A stretch of DNA of 64,000 nucleotides from Comamonas flocculans (lineage in GTDB: Bacteria > Pseudomonadota > Gammaproteobacteria > Burkholderiales > Burkholderiaceae_C), in assembly GCF_007954405.1 (NCBI RefSeq), contig NZ_CP042344.1, positions 2,232,001-2,296,000 of the forward strand. The letters run 5' to 3'. This document shows positions 38,975 to 48,701 of this stretch, piece by piece. The number at the start of each line of letters is the position of its first letter. The stretch's first letter is position 1. Under the pieces are notes generated by a model. It was not told the DNA's origin and did not search any database. It saw only the letters and a program-made list of their open reading frames with translations. Both the position numbers and the translations under genes were made by a program.

Positions 38975-40108
38975 TCAGACCACGCTCAGGTGTTCCTCGG
39001 CCGCGCCGCGGCGATGGACGGCGACGCGGTTGCGCCCGGCCTTCTTGGCCTCGTACAGCGCCTGGTCGGCCTGCTGCAGCAGCTCCTGAAAGCCGCCCGG
39101 CGCCTGCACCGTGGTGCTGGCCATGCCCACGCTCATGGTGACCACCGCAGCGGCGCGCGAGTGGGCATGCGCGATCTGCAGTGCGCGCACCTCGGCCAGC
39201 AGGCGCCGGGCCAGGTGCAGTGCCTCGCTGGCGGGCGTATTGGACAGCACGATGGTGAATTCCTCGCCACCGTAGCGTGCCACCATGTCGGTGGGGCGCT
39301 GCGCAGCCGTGGCCAGCGGCAGCGCGATCCTGCGCAGCACCTGGTCACCGGCCGGGTGGCCGTAATGGTCGTTGTAGCTCTTGAAGTCGTCGATGTCGCA
39401 CATCAGGATGCTCAGGCTGCCCTGTTCGCGCTGCATGCGCGACCATTCGCGCTTGAGGAACTGCATCAGGCTGCGCCGGTTCATCAGGCCGGTGAGCTCG
39501 TCGGTCAGGCTCTGCCGGCGCAGGCTGCGGTTGTTGCGCGCCAGCGTGTTTTCCATGCGGATGATCTCGGCATTGAACAGGTAGGCGATCACGCCGATCA
39601 TGCCCATCGCACCGGCGGCGTTGGCCACGTACATCACCCGGAGGATGGGTTCGGGCAGCATCGCCGGTGTCCGGCCGAAATGTGCGAGCACGAACAGCAG
39701 CAGCACCACGGCGCCCAGCACCGCCAGGCGCCGCGCGCCCTGGCGGTGGTAGAGCAGCGGCAGCATGAACAGCAGGGTGAAGTAAAACAGGTGCACCTCG
39801 ATGCCGGCCAGCAGGTCCACCAGGTACAGGTGCACGCTGGTGGTCGCGACGAGGCCGTCGCGCGCCAGCTGGTAGCGGCCCCGGCGGTTGAGCCACAGGC
39901 ACAGCAGATAGGCGGCCAGGCAGCAGCCATTGAGCACGACGACCTGCGCGAAGGGCGCCAGGCCATAGGCGAGGTAGAAGAGCTGGTAGCTGACCGTGAC
40001 CACGGCCGCGCCCAGAGCCGCAAGGTTGACCAGCAGGATCTGGCGCACGCGCCGCGGGGAGCGTTCCTGAACGCCCCACAGCCCGATTCTGAGCAACAGC
40101 TTGGACAT
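38975..40108 (-). CDS. Membrane diguanylate cyclase
   Basis: A 377-residue protein: about five or six membrane helices (about 25-180), a short coiled segment, then a GGDEF domain with GGEEF at 280-284, so catalysis is expected. The inhibitory I-site RxxD is present (RPTD at 271-274), five residues upstream of the active motif. It makes cyclic di-GMP at the inner membrane. The start MSKLLLRIGLWGVQ at 40108 was chosen over longer in-frame options, which are Arg/Pro-rich and unlike protein. Confidence 0.87.
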   Translation of the reverse strand: MSKLLLRIGLWGVQERSPRRVRQILLVNLAALGAAVVTVSYQLFYLAYGLAPFAQVVVLNGCCLAAYLLCLWLNRRGRYQLARDGLVATTSVHLYLVDLLAGIEVHLFYFTLLFMLPLLYHRQGARRLAVLGAVVLLLFVLAHFGRTPAMLPEPILRVMYVANAAGAMGMIGVIAYLFNAEIIRMENTLARNNRSLRRQSLTDELTGLMNRRSLMQFLKREWSRMQREQGSLSILMCDIDDFKSYNDHYGHPAGDQVLRRIALPLATAAQRPTDMVARYGGEEFTIVLSNTPASEALHLARRLLAEVRALQIAHAHSRAAAVVTMSVGMASTTVQAPGGFQELLQQADQALYEAKKAGRNRVAVHRRGAAEEHLSVV

Positions 40109-40245
40109 GGCGCATGCTTCCCGTGCAGGCTGGCAGCGCCTGCCGCAGGCCGCCATGGTGGGGCATGCGGGCCGCGCAGGCAAGCAGCCCCGCCGCCGGC
40201 GCGGCCGCGCCCGGCCGAGCACGCGGCTGGGTTCAAGCCGGAATT

Positions 40246-40303
40246 TGGATGTTTTGTGCCGCAAACCCTTGCCTGGCAAGCGCTTGCAGCTATCAATAGA
40301 GAA
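40246..40303 (+). repeat. Interspersed repeat family 1, copy E
   Basis: Plus strand: GATGTTTTGTGCCGCAAACC, CTTGCCTGGCAAGCGCTTGC, AGCTATCAATAGAGAATC. It contains GGCAAGCGCTTGCAGCTAT, the best-preserved core among the copies, between the prpB-like gene and the diguanylate cyclase promoter region. It ends 5 bp from the stop codon of the prpB-like gene. Confidence 0.7.
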
Positions 40304-40308
40304 TCAGA

Positions 40309-41172
40309 TCAGCGGTAGCGCTGCTCCAGCGCATCCCAGGCCGGTTTGCCCACCAGCCGCTGGCGCTCGGCAAAGGGCGTGACCAGGCCGCTGGTCTCCT
40401 GCAACTCGCGCTCGTCGCGCAGCACGCGCAAGGCCTTTTGCATGCCCATGACCGCGCCCTGCAGCGCGGCATTGGCGTAGAGCACCAGACCAAAACCCAG
40501 CGTGGCCAGCTGCTCGGCGTTGAAGATGGGGGTTTTGCCGCCTATCACCATGTTCATCAGCTGGGGCGCGGCCAGGCGCCGGGGCAGGGCGCGCACCTGC
40601 TCGGCCTGGGTGACGGCTTCGACGAAGAGAATGTCCGCGCCCGCCTCGGCCATCTGCTGCGCGCGCTCCACCGCGGCTTCAAAGCCCAGGGTGGCGGCAG
40701 CGTCGGTGCGCGCCATGATGAGCAAATCATCGTCGTGCCGGGCGTCGACGGCGGCCTTGATCTTGTCCACGGCTTCTTCGGCGCTGATCACCGCCTTGCC
40801 GCTGAAGTGGCCGCAGCGCTTGGGCGCCACCTGGTCTTCAAGCTGGATGCAGTCCGCCCCGGCGCGTTCGAGCACGCGCACCGTGTGGTGCACGTTCAGT
40901 GCGTTGCCAAAGCCGGTATCGGCATCGACGATCAAGGGCAGCTCTACCGCATCGCGGATGCGCGCGGTGTGCTCGGCGATCTCATGCAAGCCCATGAAGC
41001 CCTGGTCGGGCAGGGCGAAGTGCATGTTGGTCACCCCTGCACCGGTCACGTAGATGGCTTCGAAGCCCAGGTCTTCGATGACCCTGGCCGAGAGCGCATT
41101 GAAGGCGCCGGGCACGAGCGCGCCGCGCCTGGCCTGGGCCAGGGTCTTGAGGGTCTGCTTGGTGTTGCTCAT
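40309..41172 (-). CDS. Isocitrate lyase/PEP mutase family lyase, PrpB-like
   Basis: A 287-residue TIM-barrel lyase. Active-site motif KRCGH at 118-122, Mg-binding DADTGFGN at 83-90, LEDQ at 111-114. In the prp cluster the expected job is cleavage of 2-methylisocitrate to pyruvate and succinate. The N-terminal third (LVPGAFNALSARVIEDLGFE) is closer to the dimethylmalate lyase/oxaloacetate decarboxylase branch than to E. coli PrpB as I recall it, so the exact substrate is uncertain. Last gene of the leftward prpC-prpD-lyase set, 4 bp after prpD. Confidence 0.78.
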   Translation of the reverse strand: MSNTKQTLKTLAQARRGALVPGAFNALSARVIEDLGFEAIYVTGAGVTNMHFALPDQGFMGLHEIAEHTARIRDAVELPLIVDADTGFGNALNVHHTVRVLERAGADCIQLEDQVAPKRCGHFSGKAVISAEEAVDKIKAAVDARHDDDLLIMARTDAAATLGFEAAVERAQQMAEAGADILFVEAVTQAEQVRALPRRLAAPQLMNMVIGGKTPIFNAEQLATLGFGLVLYANAALQGAVMGMQKALRVLRDERELQETSGLVTPFAERQRLVGKPAWDALEQRYR

Positions 41173-41176
41173 GGCG

Positions 41177-42628
41177 TCAGATCACGTACAGATCGACGTA
41201 CTCATGCACGGGCATCGCCGCCAGCGCGGGGGTGTCGAGTGACGCGGCAAGGATGGCGTCCTGCTGCTTTTGCGGAAAGCGCCGTGCCAGGTTGGTGCGG
41301 AACTTGGCCTGAAGCAGCGGGATGCCTTCGGCGCGGCGGCGCCGGTGGCCTATGGGGTACTCCACCGCCACCTCGGGCAGGCGGCTGCCGTCCTTGAACT
41401 GCACGGTGAGCGCGTTGGCGATGCTGCGCTTGTCCGGGTCGTGGTAGTCGCGCGTGTATTGCGGGTCTTCCTCGCACTGAATGCGTGCGCGCAGCGCGTC
41501 GATGCGCGGGTCGGCCGCGGCGGCGTCTTCGTAGTCGGCGGCCGTCAGGTTGCCCTTGATGAGCGGCACGGCCACCATGTACTGAATGCAATGGTCGCGG
41601 TCGGCCGGGTTGTTGAGCGGCCCCTGCTTGTCGATGATGCGGATGCAGGCCTCATGCGTGCGGATGGTGATCTTCTCGATGTCTTGCACGCGCTTGCCCG
41701 CATCCTTGAGCTGCTGGTGCAGCGTGACGGCCGCCTCCACCGCGGTCTGGCTGTGGAATTCGGCCGGGAAGCTGATCTTGAACAGCACGTTCTCGCTCAC
41801 ATAGCTGCCGTAGGAGCGCTGGAACTTGAACGGCTGGCCCTTGAACAGCACGTCGTAGAAGCCCCAGGTCCTGGCGGTGAGCGCGCTGGGGTAGCCCATC
41901 TCGCCGGTTTGCGCCATCAGCGCCAGGCGCACCGCGCGGCTGGTGGCGTCGCCCGCGGCCCAGCTCTTGCGGCTGCCAGCGTTGGGTGCGTGGCGGTAGG
42001 TGCGCAGGCTTTGCCCGTCCACCCAGGCGAGCGAGACGGCGGCCAGCGCTTCGTCCCGGGTGAGACCCAGCAGGCGGCTGACCACGGCGGTGGAGGCCAC
42101 CTTGACCAGCAGTACGTGGTCCAGACCTACCTGGTTGAAGGAGTTTTCCAGCGCGATCACGCCCTGGATTTCGTGCGCCTTGACGATGGCGTGCAGCACC
42201 TCGTTCATGGTCAGTGGCGGCTTGCCCGCGGCCACGGCGTTGCGGCTGAGCCAGTCGGCCACGGCCAGGATGGCGCCCAGGTTGTCGCTGGGGTGGCCCC
42301 ATTCGGCCGCCAGCCAGGTGTCGTTGAAGTCCAGCCAGCGAATCAGCGTGCCGATGTTGAACGCCGCCTGCACCGGGTCCAGCTCAAACTGCGTGCCCGG
42401 CACGCGCGCGCCGTGCGGCACCACCGTGCCCTTGACCACCGGGCCGAGCAGCTTGCAGGCCGCCGGGTAGGAGAGCGCCTCCAGGCCGCAACCCAGGGTG
42501 TCGATGAGGATGTGGCGGGCGGTTTCGATGGCGAGCTCCGACGTGACCTCGTAGCCCAGTGCGTAGTCGACGATGTCCTGGATGACCTGGTCGTAGTCGG
42601 GGCGGATGTTGGAGATGGGGGAAGACAT
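41177..42628 (-). CDS. prpD: 2-methylcitrate dehydratase
   Basis: A 483-residue MmgE/PrpD protein, the same length as E. coli PrpD. Family stretches LIDTLGCGLEAL, RWLDFNDTWLAAEWGHPSDN, AHEIQGVIALENSFNQVGLD and KISFPAEFHSQTAVEAA are clear. It dehydrates 2-methylcitrate in the propionate pathway. The start MSSPISNIRPDYD at 42628 follows a palindromic repeat; the same frame is open far upstream, opposite prpC in another frame, and is not coding. Confidence 0.93.
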   Translation of the reverse strand: MSSPISNIRPDYDQVIQDIVDYALGYEVTSELAIETARHILIDTLGCGLEALSYPAACKLLGPVVKGTVVPHGARVPGTQFELDPVQAAFNIGTLIRWLDFNDTWLAAEWGHPSDNLGAILAVADWLSRNAVAAGKPPLTMNEVLHAIVKAHEIQGVIALENSFNQVGLDHVLLVKVASTAVVSRLLGLTRDEALAAVSLAWVDGQSLRTYRHAPNAGSRKSWAAGDATSRAVRLALMAQTGEMGYPSALTARTWGFYDVLFKGQPFKFQRSYGSYVSENVLFKISFPAEFHSQTAVEAAVTLHQQLKDAGKRVQDIEKITIRTHEACIRIIDKQGPLNNPADRDHCIQYMVAVPLIKGNLTAADYEDAAAADPRIDALRARIQCEEDPQYTRDYHDPDKRSIANALTVQFKDGSRLPEVAVEYPIGHRRRRAEGIPLLQAKFRTNLARRFPQKQQDAILAASLDTPALAAMPVHEYVDLYVI

Positions 42629-42668
42629 GAAAAGGCTCTGCTTGGATGGAAGGTTTGGGTTGCTTTTA

Positions 42669-42772
42669 CTCCCTCCCCCTCTGGGGGAGAGCGGGGGTGG
42701 GGGCCAGCGGCGCAGACGGCGTTCGTGTGGCGCAAGGCCCCCATCCCGGCCTTCCCCCATAGGGGGAAGGAG
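42669..42772. repeat. Repeat family 2 (pyrimidine/purine palindrome), copy 3
   Basis: The prpC-prpD gap runs from CTCCCTCCCCCTCTGGGGG, through GGGGGTGGGGGCCAGCG, to AGGCCCCCATCCCGGC and CATAGGGGGAAGGAG. The left half closely matches the left half of copy 2 (21265) and the ends are inverted relative to each other. Confidence 0.8.
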
Positions 42773-42786
42773 TGGTGGGTTGGTCT

Positions 42787-43956
42787 TCAGGCGCGCTCGG
42801 CAATCGGGATGAAGGCCTGGTCCTCGGGCCCGGTGTAGTGGGCGCTGGGGCGAATGATCTTGTTGTCCTGGCGCTGCTCGATCACGTGCGCGGCCCAGCC
42901 GCTGGTGCGGGCGATGACGAAGATCGGCGTGAACAGGACGGTGGGCACCTGCATCATGTGGTAGCTCACGGCGCTGAACCAGTCCAGGTTGGGGAACATC
43001 TTCTTCACGTCCCACATCACGGCCTCCAGGCGCTCGGCGATGTCGAACATCCGGGTGGACCCGGCCTCTTGCGACAGGCGCCGGGCCACGCCCTTGATGA
43101 TGGTGTTGCGCGGGTCGCTCACGGTATAGACCGGATGGCCAAAGCCGATCACCACCTCCTTGCTCTCCACGCGGCGGCGGATGTCGGCCTCGGCCTCGTC
43201 GGGCGTGTCGTAGCGTTTCTGGATCTCGAAGGCCGCCTCGTTGGCGCCGCCATGCTTGGGGCCGCGCAGCGCACCGATGGCACCGGCGATGCTGGAATAC
43301 ATGTCGCTGCCCGTGCCGGCAATCACGCGCGCGGTGAAGGTGGAGGCGTTGAATTCGTGCTCGGCGTACAGGTTCAGCGAGGTGTGCATGGCATGCACCC
43401 AGCCCGCGCCGGGCCGCTTGCCGTGCAGCAGGTGCAGGAAGTGCCCGCCGATGGTGTCGTCGTCGGTTTCCACCTCGATGCGCCGGCCCGAGTTGCTGTA
43501 GTGGTACCAGTACAGCAGCATGGAGCCGAGCGAGGCCAGCAGCCGGTCGGCGATGTCTCTGCTGCCGGCCAGGTTGTGGTCGTCCTTTTCGGGCAGGGCG
43601 CAGCCCAGGGCGGAGACGCCGGTGCGCATCACGTCCATGGGGTGGCTGGCGGCGGGCAGTTGCTCCAGTGCCGCCTTGACGCTGCCGGGCAGGCCGCGCA
43701 GCGCCAGCAGCTTGGCTTTGTAGCCCTTGAGCTCGGCGCGCGTGGGCAGCTTGCCGTGCACCAGCAGGTAGGCGATCTCCTCGAACTCGCAGACCTCGGC
43801 GATGTCCAGGATGTCGTAGCCGCGGTAATGCAGGTCGTTGCCGGAGCGCCCCACGGTGCACAGCGCGGTGTTGCCCGCCGCCACGCCCGAAAGGGCGACG
43901 GCCTTCTTGGCCTTGGGGGTGGTGGTTGGAGCGGGGGCTTGGGTGGTCATGCTCAT
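42787..43956 (-). CDS. prpC: 2-methylcitrate synthase
   Basis: A 389-residue citrate-synthase-fold enzyme, the same length as E. coli PrpC. Joins propionyl-CoA and oxaloacetate. [20 protein letters not shown] at the N-terminus, [22 protein letters not shown] (catalytic His region) and [14 protein letters not shown] mark the PrpC group. The start at 43956 has AGGAAG six bases upstream; the in-frame extension upstream covers the regulatory region and is not coding. First gene of the leftward prp set, divergent from the ScfR-type regulator. Confidence 0.93.
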   Translation of the reverse strand: MSMTTQAPAPTTTPKAKKAVALSGVAAGNTALCTVGRSGNDLHYRGYDILDIAEVCEFEEIAYLLVHGKLPTRAELKGYKAKLLALRGLPGSVKAALEQLPAASHPMDVMRTGVSALGCALPEKDDHNLAGSRDIADRLLASLGSMLLYWYHYSNSGRRIEVETDDDTIGGHFLHLLHGKRPGAGWVHAMHTSLNLYAEHEFNASTFTARVIAGTGSDMYSSIAGAIGALRGPKHGGANEAAFEIQKRYDTPDEAEADIRRRVESKEVVIGFGHPVYTVSDPRNTIIKGVARRLSQEAGSTRMFDIAERLEAVMWDVKKMFPNLDWFSAVSYHMMQVPTVLFTPIFVIARTSGWAAHVIEQRQDNKIIRPSAHYTGPEDQAFIPIAERA

Positions 43957-44001
43957 GCGGCTTCCTGGTGCGGTGTTCGGGAAAAGAAAGGCTTGTGTTG
44001 A

Positions 44002-44093
44002 TTCGCAATTTACGCAAAATCGCAAGCTCTGCCCAGCACTGAAAAGGCGAAATCTTGCGAAGCAAAAACCTGAAAATTGCAAATTTTGCAAAT
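44002..44093. promoter_or_regulatory. Cluster of TTGCAAA-type half-sites between prpC and the regulator gene
   Basis: An AT-rich patch carries ATTGCAAA (44076-44083) and TTTGCAAA (44085-44092) as 9-bp-phased repeats, plus TTCGCAAT (44002), ACGCAAAA (44012), TCGCAAG (44020) and TTGCGAAGCAAAA (44055-44067). TTTGCAAA is the core I recall for the actinobacterial RamB/PrpR regulators, relatives of the protein encoded next door. A good candidate operator and divergent promoter region. Confidence 0.65.
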
Positions 44094-44116
44094 CACTGCG
44101 CCCCGGCGAGGCAGCG

Positions 44117-45541
44117 ATGAAGAAGACCTTCATGGGCGTGCGCCTGCGCCGTCTGCGCGGTGAGCGCGGCCTGACGCAGGTGGCCATGGCGCAGTTGCTC
44201 GGCCTGTCGCCCAGCTACCTGAACCAGCTGGAACAGAACCAGCGGCCGCTGACGGTGGCGGTGCTGCTGAAGATCCACAGTGCGCTGGGCGTGGACGTGC
44301 AGCAGTTCTCGGAAGATGAAGAAGAGCGCCTGGCCGCCGCGATGCGCGAGGCGCTGGTGGATGCGGCCGCGCCCGTCTCCCTGCCTGAACTGCGCGAGGT
44401 GGCCGCGCACATGCCCGAGCTGGGCCGCGCGCTGGTGGGCCTGCACCAGCGCACGCTGCAGGCGCAGGCGCAGCTGGAGGCGATGGCGCTGCGCCTGGGG
44501 GACGACCGTGGCGGCACGCCGGTGGCGCGCGCCATGCCGTTCGAGGTGGTGCGTGATTTCTTCTTCGAGCACCGCAACTACTTCGACGAAGTCGACCGGC
44601 GCGCCGAAGCCCTGGCCAGCGAGGCCGGCGTCGGCACCGATCTGCTGGCGCCGTGGCTGGTGCGGCGGCTGCAGGCGCGCCACGGCGTGCAGGTGGAGCA
44701 GGCGCAGGAGGGCGAGGACAAGCGCGCCTACGATCCCGCGCGGCGCCTGCTGCGGCTGGCGCCGGGGCTGGCGGCGGCGCAGCAGGTGTTTCAGCTGGCC
44801 ACGCAACTGGCGCTGATCGAGCACGCGCCGCTGCTCGATGCGCTGACCGAAGCGCCGCCGCTGCGGGAGGACGCGGCCTCGCGCCGCTTGGCGCGCATTG
44901 GCCTGGCCAACTATTTTGCCGGGGCGCTGCTGCTGCCCTACGCGCCCTTTCTGGCGGCGGCCGAGCGCCTGCGCCATGACATCGACCTGCTGGGCCAGCA
45001 GTTCGGCGTGGGCTTCGAGACCGTGTGCCATCGCCTCTCCACCCTGCAGCGGCCGGGCGCGCCGGGGGTACCGTTTTTCTTCATCCGCGTGGACCGGGCG
45101 GGCAACATCAGCAAGCGCCAGTCGGCCACGCACTTTCACTTCAGCCGCACCGGCGGCACCTGCCCACTGTGGAAGGTATACGAAGCCTTTGCCCAGCCGG
45201 GGCGCATCCTCACGCAGCTGGCGCGCATGCCCGACGGGCGCGCCTACCTGTGGATCGCGCGCACCGTCACCAGCCACCGCGGCGGCTGGGGCACGCCGGC
45301 GCGCACCTTCTCCATCGGCCTGGGCTGCGACGTGCGCCATGCGCCGCGCCTGGTGTATTCCAGCGGTCTTAACCTGCGCGACCCCGAGGCGCCCACGCCC
45401 ATAGGCATGGGCTGCAAGGTGTGCGAGCGCGCCAACTGCCCGCAGCGCGCCTTTCCCTACATCGGCCGCCCGCTGGAGGTGGACGAGAACCGCAGCCGCT
45501 TCGTCCCTTATGGCGGCGCAGCAAGGCCCGGCGCGGCCTGA
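44117..45541 (+). CDS. XRE-family short-chain fatty acyl-CoA regulator (ScfR/RamB/PrpR type)
   Basis: A 474-residue regulator: N-terminal HTH (about 8-62, [20 protein letters not shown]), an ImmA/DUF955-like middle part with [20 protein letters not shown], and a C-terminal DUF2083/ScfR region with [18 protein letters not shown] and a cysteine cluster [18 protein letters not shown] (near residues 431-448). Relatives (RamB, PrpR) control propionate and acetate genes in response to acyl-CoA. Divergent from prpC, so control of prpCDB is inferred. The cysteines may bind a metal or Fe-S centre. Confidence 0.88.
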   Translation: MKKTFMGVRLRRLRGERGLTQVAMAQLLGLSPSYLNQLEQNQRPLTVAVLLKIHSALGVDVQQFSEDEEERLAAAMREALVDAAAPVSLPELREVAAHMPELGRALVGLHQRTLQAQAQLEAMALRLGDDRGGTPVARAMPFEVVRDFFFEHRNYFDEVDRRAEALASEAGVGTDLLAPWLVRRLQARHGVQVEQAQEGEDKRAYDPARRLLRLAPGLAAAQQVFQLATQLALIEHAPLLDALTEAPPLREDAASRRLARIGLANYFAGALLLPYAPFLAAAERLRHDIDLLGQQFGVGFETVCHRLSTLQRPGAPGVPFFFIRVDRAGNISKRQSATHFHFSRTGGTCPLWKVYEAFAQPGRILTQLARMPDGRAYLWIARTVTSHRGGWGTPARTFSIGLGCDVRHAPRLVYSSGLNLRDPEAPTPIGMGCKVCERANCPQRAFPYIGRPLEVDENRSRFVPYGGAARPGAA

Positions 45542-45584
45542 GTGCGGCTGGGCCCGGCTCAGGGATAACCCCGCCGCGGCCGTG

Positions 45585-45613
45585 TTGACACTGATTGTGC
45601 GGCGCAACAAAAT
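45585..45613 (+). promoter_or_regulatory. Sigma-70-type promoter of the CoA-transferase genes
   Basis: A consensus TTGACA (45585-45590), 17-bp spacer, then CAAAAT (45608-45613, 4 of 6 matches). It lies about 50 bp upstream of the GTG start at 45663, which has its own CAGGAGAAG. Confidence 0.55.
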
Positions 45614-45662
45614 CGCCTGCGTAGTATCGTAAAACGTTCAATACCGATTCAGGAGAAGACTC

Positions 45663-46370
45663 GTGAACAAGATTTATCCCTCCGCCGCAGAGGCGCTCAA
45701 GGGGATCGTGCACGATGGCCAGATGATCGCCGTGGGCGGCTTCGGCCTGTGTGGCATCCCGGAGGCGCTGATCGAAGCCTTGTGCGCCGCCGGGGTGAAG
45801 AACCTCACCGCGGTGTCCAACAACGCGGGCATCGACGGCGTGGGGCTGGGCAAGCTGCTCAACACGCGCCAGATCAAGAAGATGATCAGCTCCTACGTGG
45901 GCGAGAACAAGGAATTCGAGCGCCAGTACCTGGCGGGCGAGCTGGAGCTGGAGTTCACCCCCCAGGGCACGCTGGCCGAGAAGCTGCGCGCCGGCGGCGC
46001 CGGCATTCCGGCCTTCTTCACCCGCACGGGCGTGGGCACCATCGTCGCCGAAGGCAAGGAAACGCGCGAGTTCGACGGCCACACCTACCTGATGGAGCGC
46101 TCGCTGCTGCCCGACGTGTCGCTGGTGCATGCGGCCGTGGCCGACACCACCGGCAACCTGCGCTTCAACCTGACGGCGCGCAACTTCAACCCGGCCGTGG
46201 CCATGGCCGGCAAGATCTGCGTCGTCGAGGTGGAAAAGATCGTGCAGCCGGGCGAGCTCGCGCCCGACGACATCCATCTGCCGGGCATCTACGTGCACCG
46301 CATCGTACTCAACGCCCACCCGACCAAGCAGATCGAAAAACGCACCATCACCGAGAAAGCAGGAGCCTGA
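45663..46370 (+). CDS. 3-oxoacid CoA-transferase, subunit A
   Basis: A 235-residue class-I CoA-transferase alpha subunit. Glycine-rich [11 protein letters not shown] near residues 25-35, [28 protein letters not shown]. It transfers CoA between succinyl-CoA or acetyl-CoA and a 3-oxo acid such as acetoacetate. GTG start after CAGGAGAAGACTC. Followed by the beta subunit one base after its stop, forming an obligate pair. Confidence 0.92.
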   Translation: MNKIYPSAAEALKGIVHDGQMIAVGGFGLCGIPEALIEALCAAGVKNLTAVSNNAGIDGVGLGKLLNTRQIKKMISSYVGENKEFERQYLAGELELEFTPQGTLAEKLRAGGAGIPAFFTRTGVGTIVAEGKETREFDGHTYLMERSLLPDVSLVHAAVADTTGNLRFNLTARNFNPAVAMAGKICVVEVEKIVQPGELAPDDIHLPGIYVHRIVLNAHPTKQIEKRTITEKAGA

Positions 46371-46371
46371 C

Positions 46372-47010
46372 ATGCCGTGGACCAAGGAACAGATGGCGGC
46401 GCGCGCCGCGCAGGAGTTGCAGGACGGGTTCTACGTGAACCTGGGCATAGGCATCCCCACGCTGGTGGCCAACTACACCGGCGACAAGGAGGTCTGGCTG
46501 CAATCGGAAAACGGGCTGCTGGGCATCGGCCCCTTCCCGACCGAGGACCAGGTCGATGCCGACCTGATCAACGCCGGCAAGCAGACCGTGACCACGCTGC
46601 CCGGCTCGGCCATCTTCGGCAGCCACGACAGCTTCGCGATGATCCGCGGCGGCAAGATCAACCTGGCCATCCTCGGTGCGATGCAGGTCAGCGAGAAGGG
46701 CGACCTGGCCAACTGGATGATCCCGGGCAAGATGGTCAAGGGCATGGGCGGCGCCATGGACCTGGTGGGAGGTGTTCCGAAGGTCATCGTGCTGATGGAG
46801 CACGTGGCGCGCAAGAAGGACGGCAGCACCGACCTGAAGATCCTGCCGCAGTGCACGCTGCCGCTCACGGGCGTGGGCGTGGTGCACGAGATCATCACCG
46901 ACCTGGGCGTGATGGAAGTCACGTCCCAGGGCCTGAAGCTCAAGGAACTGGCGCCCGACGTGAGCTTTGACGAGATCCAGTCCAAGACCGGCGTCAAGCT
47001 GCTGCAGTAG
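46372..47010 (+). CDS. 3-oxoacid CoA-transferase, subunit B
   Basis: A 212-residue beta subunit carrying the catalytic glutamate in QSENGLLG (about 41-48). [30 protein letters not shown] and [10 protein letters not shown] are family features. Together with subunit A it would let the cell use or make acetoacetate-type acids. A strong terminator follows the stop. Confidence 0.93.
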   Translation: MPWTKEQMAARAAQELQDGFYVNLGIGIPTLVANYTGDKEVWLQSENGLLGIGPFPTEDQVDADLINAGKQTVTTLPGSAIFGSHDSFAMIRGGKINLAILGAMQVSEKGDLANWMIPGKMVKGMGGAMDLVGGVPKVIVLMEHVARKKDGSTDLKILPQCTLPLTGVGVVHEIITDLGVMEVTSQGLKLKELAPDVSFDEIQSKTGVKLLQ

Positions 47011-47034
47011 CGCGTGGACGGCGCTGCGCCATGC

Positions 47035-47062
47035 AACCGGGCCCTGTGCCCGGTTTTTTTTT
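47035..47062 (+). terminator. Rho-independent terminator after the CoA-transferase genes
   Basis: CCGGGC, 5-base loop, GCCCGG stem (extended by two A:T pairs) followed by nine T residues; 25 bp past the subunit B stop. Confidence 0.93.
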
Positions 47063-47119
47063 GTCTGCGGCCATGCCGCCCGCCTGCGCGGTGCGGCCTG
47101 CGCCACGGACAATAGCGCC

Positions 47120-48601
47120 ATGCCTTTGACACCCGAATACATCGCCCCTACCCGCCACCGTGACGCTGCCGCGGCGCTGGCCCACATCCAGCAGATCTAC
47201 CAGCGCCAGACCAGCCACCTGCGCGAGGCCATGCAGCGCTTCGTCGCCGGGGACACGCCCGGCCAGCCGGTGCGCGCCTGCTACCCCTATGTGCGCCTGC
47301 GCACCGACACCGTGGCGCGCGCGCCCTCGCGCCTGGCCTTCGGCTTCGTGCAGGGGCCGGGGCACTACGAGACCACGCTGACCCGCCCGGACCTGTTCGC
47401 CCACTACTACCTGGAGCAGCTCTCGCTGCTGCAGCACAACCACGGCGTGGAGCTGGAGGTGGGCACCAGCAACCAGCCGATACCGGTGTATTTCGCGCTC
47501 GATGCGGACGACGCGCTGGAAGGCTCGCTCGACCAGCAGCGGCGCCTGCTGCTGCGCGACCTGTTCGATCTGCCCGACCTCAACGCCATGGACGACGGCA
47601 TTGCCAACGGCACCTGGCGCCCGCGCGCGGGCGAGCCGCAGCCGCTCTCGCTGTTCACCGCGCCGCGCGTGGACTATTCGCTGCAGCGCCTGCGCCACTA
47701 CACCGGCACGCGCCCCGAGTGGTTCCAGAACTTCGTGCTGTTCACCAACTACCAGTTCTACATCGACGAGTTCGTGCGCCTGGGCCGCGCGCAGATGCAA
47801 GACCCCGCCAGCCGCTACGAGGCCTTCGTCGAGCCGGGCAACGTGCTCACGCGCCGCATGGGTCTGGCGGCGCAGCCGGCCGACGCGCAGGGCGCGCTGC
47901 CCGAGCGCCTGCCGCAGATGCCCGCCTACCACCTGGTGCGCGAAGGCCATGGCGGCATCACCATGGTGAACATCGGCGTTGGGCCGGCCAACGCCAAGAC
48001 CATCACCGACCACGTGGCCGTGCTGCGACCGCACGCCTGGCTGATGCTGGGCCACTGCGCCGGGCTCAGAACCAGCCAGCAGCTGGGCGACTACGTGCTG
48101 GCCCACGCCTACGTGCGCGAGGACCACGTGCTCGACGAAGAGCTGCCGCTGTGGGTGCCGCTGCCGGCGCTGGCGGAAATCCAGGTCGCGCTGCAGCAGG
48201 CGGTGGCCGACGTGGCGCAGATGCCCGAAGACCAGCTCAAGCGCATCATGCGCACCGGCACCGTGGCCAGCACCGACAACCGCAACTGGGAGCTGCTGCC
48301 CGACAACACCCCGCAGCGGCGCTTCAGCCAGAGCCGCGCGGTCGCGCTGGACATGGAGAGCGCCACCATCGCGGCCAACGGCTTTCGCTTTCGCGTGCCC
48401 TACGGCACGCTCCTGTGCGTCTCCGACAAGCCGCTGCACGGCGAGATCAAGCTGCCCGGCATGGCCAACCACTTCTACCGCGAGCGCGTACAGCAGCACC
48501 TCTTGATCGGCATGCGCGCCATCGAGCTCTTGCAGGCCGGCGGCGCGGCGCGCCTGCACAGCCGCAAGCTGCGCAGCTTCGCCGAAGTCGCATTCCAGTA
48601 A
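47120..48601 (+). CDS. amn: AMP nucleosidase
   Basis: A 493-residue enzyme (E. coli Amn 484) that splits AMP into adenine and ribose 5-phosphate. An N-terminal AMN domain (about 15-170, RACYPYVRLRTDT, TLTRPDLFAHYYLEQL) precedes a nucleoside-phosphorylase-fold catalytic domain (about 260-470, GITMVNIGVGPANAKTITDH, MLGHCAGLR, ALDMESATIAANG). The start MPLTPEYIAPTRH at 47120 is after the terminator, so it is an independent unit. No near SD was found. Confidence 0.92.
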   Translation: MPLTPEYIAPTRHRDAAAALAHIQQIYQRQTSHLREAMQRFVAGDTPGQPVRACYPYVRLRTDTVARAPSRLAFGFVQGPGHYETTLTRPDLFAHYYLEQLSLLQHNHGVELEVGTSNQPIPVYFALDADDALEGSLDQQRRLLLRDLFDLPDLNAMDDGIANGTWRPRAGEPQPLSLFTAPRVDYSLQRLRHYTGTRPEWFQNFVLFTNYQFYIDEFVRLGRAQMQDPASRYEAFVEPGNVLTRRMGLAAQPADAQGALPERLPQMPAYHLVREGHGGITMVNIGVGPANAKTITDHVAVLRPHAWLMLGHCAGLRTSQQLGDYVLAHAYVREDHVLDEELPLWVPLPALAEIQVALQQAVADVAQMPEDQLKRIMRTGTVASTDNRNWELLPDNTPQRRFSQSRAVALDMESATIAANGFRFRVPYGTLLCVSDKPLHGEIKLPGMANHFYRERVQQHLLIGMRAIELLQAGGAARLHSRKLRSFAEVAFQ

Positions 48602-48607
48602 AAAATT

Positions 48608-48668
48608 CCTGAAAGCATAGCTGCCAGCGCTTGCTGGGCAGGCGTCAGGGCCGGATTTGTTGCTGATT
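48608..48668 (-). repeat. Interspersed repeat family 1, copy F
   Basis: Minus strand: CAACAAATCCGGCCCTGACG, CCTGCCCAGCAAGCGCTGGC, AGCTATGCTTTCAGG. It shares AAATCCGGC with copies C and H and CCAGCAAGCGCT with copy C. Sits between the convergent amn and GMC oxidoreductase genes. Confidence 0.75.
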
Positions 48669-48701
48669 TTTGCGTTTCGGCAGCAGGCAGCCGCCGGCGC
48701 T

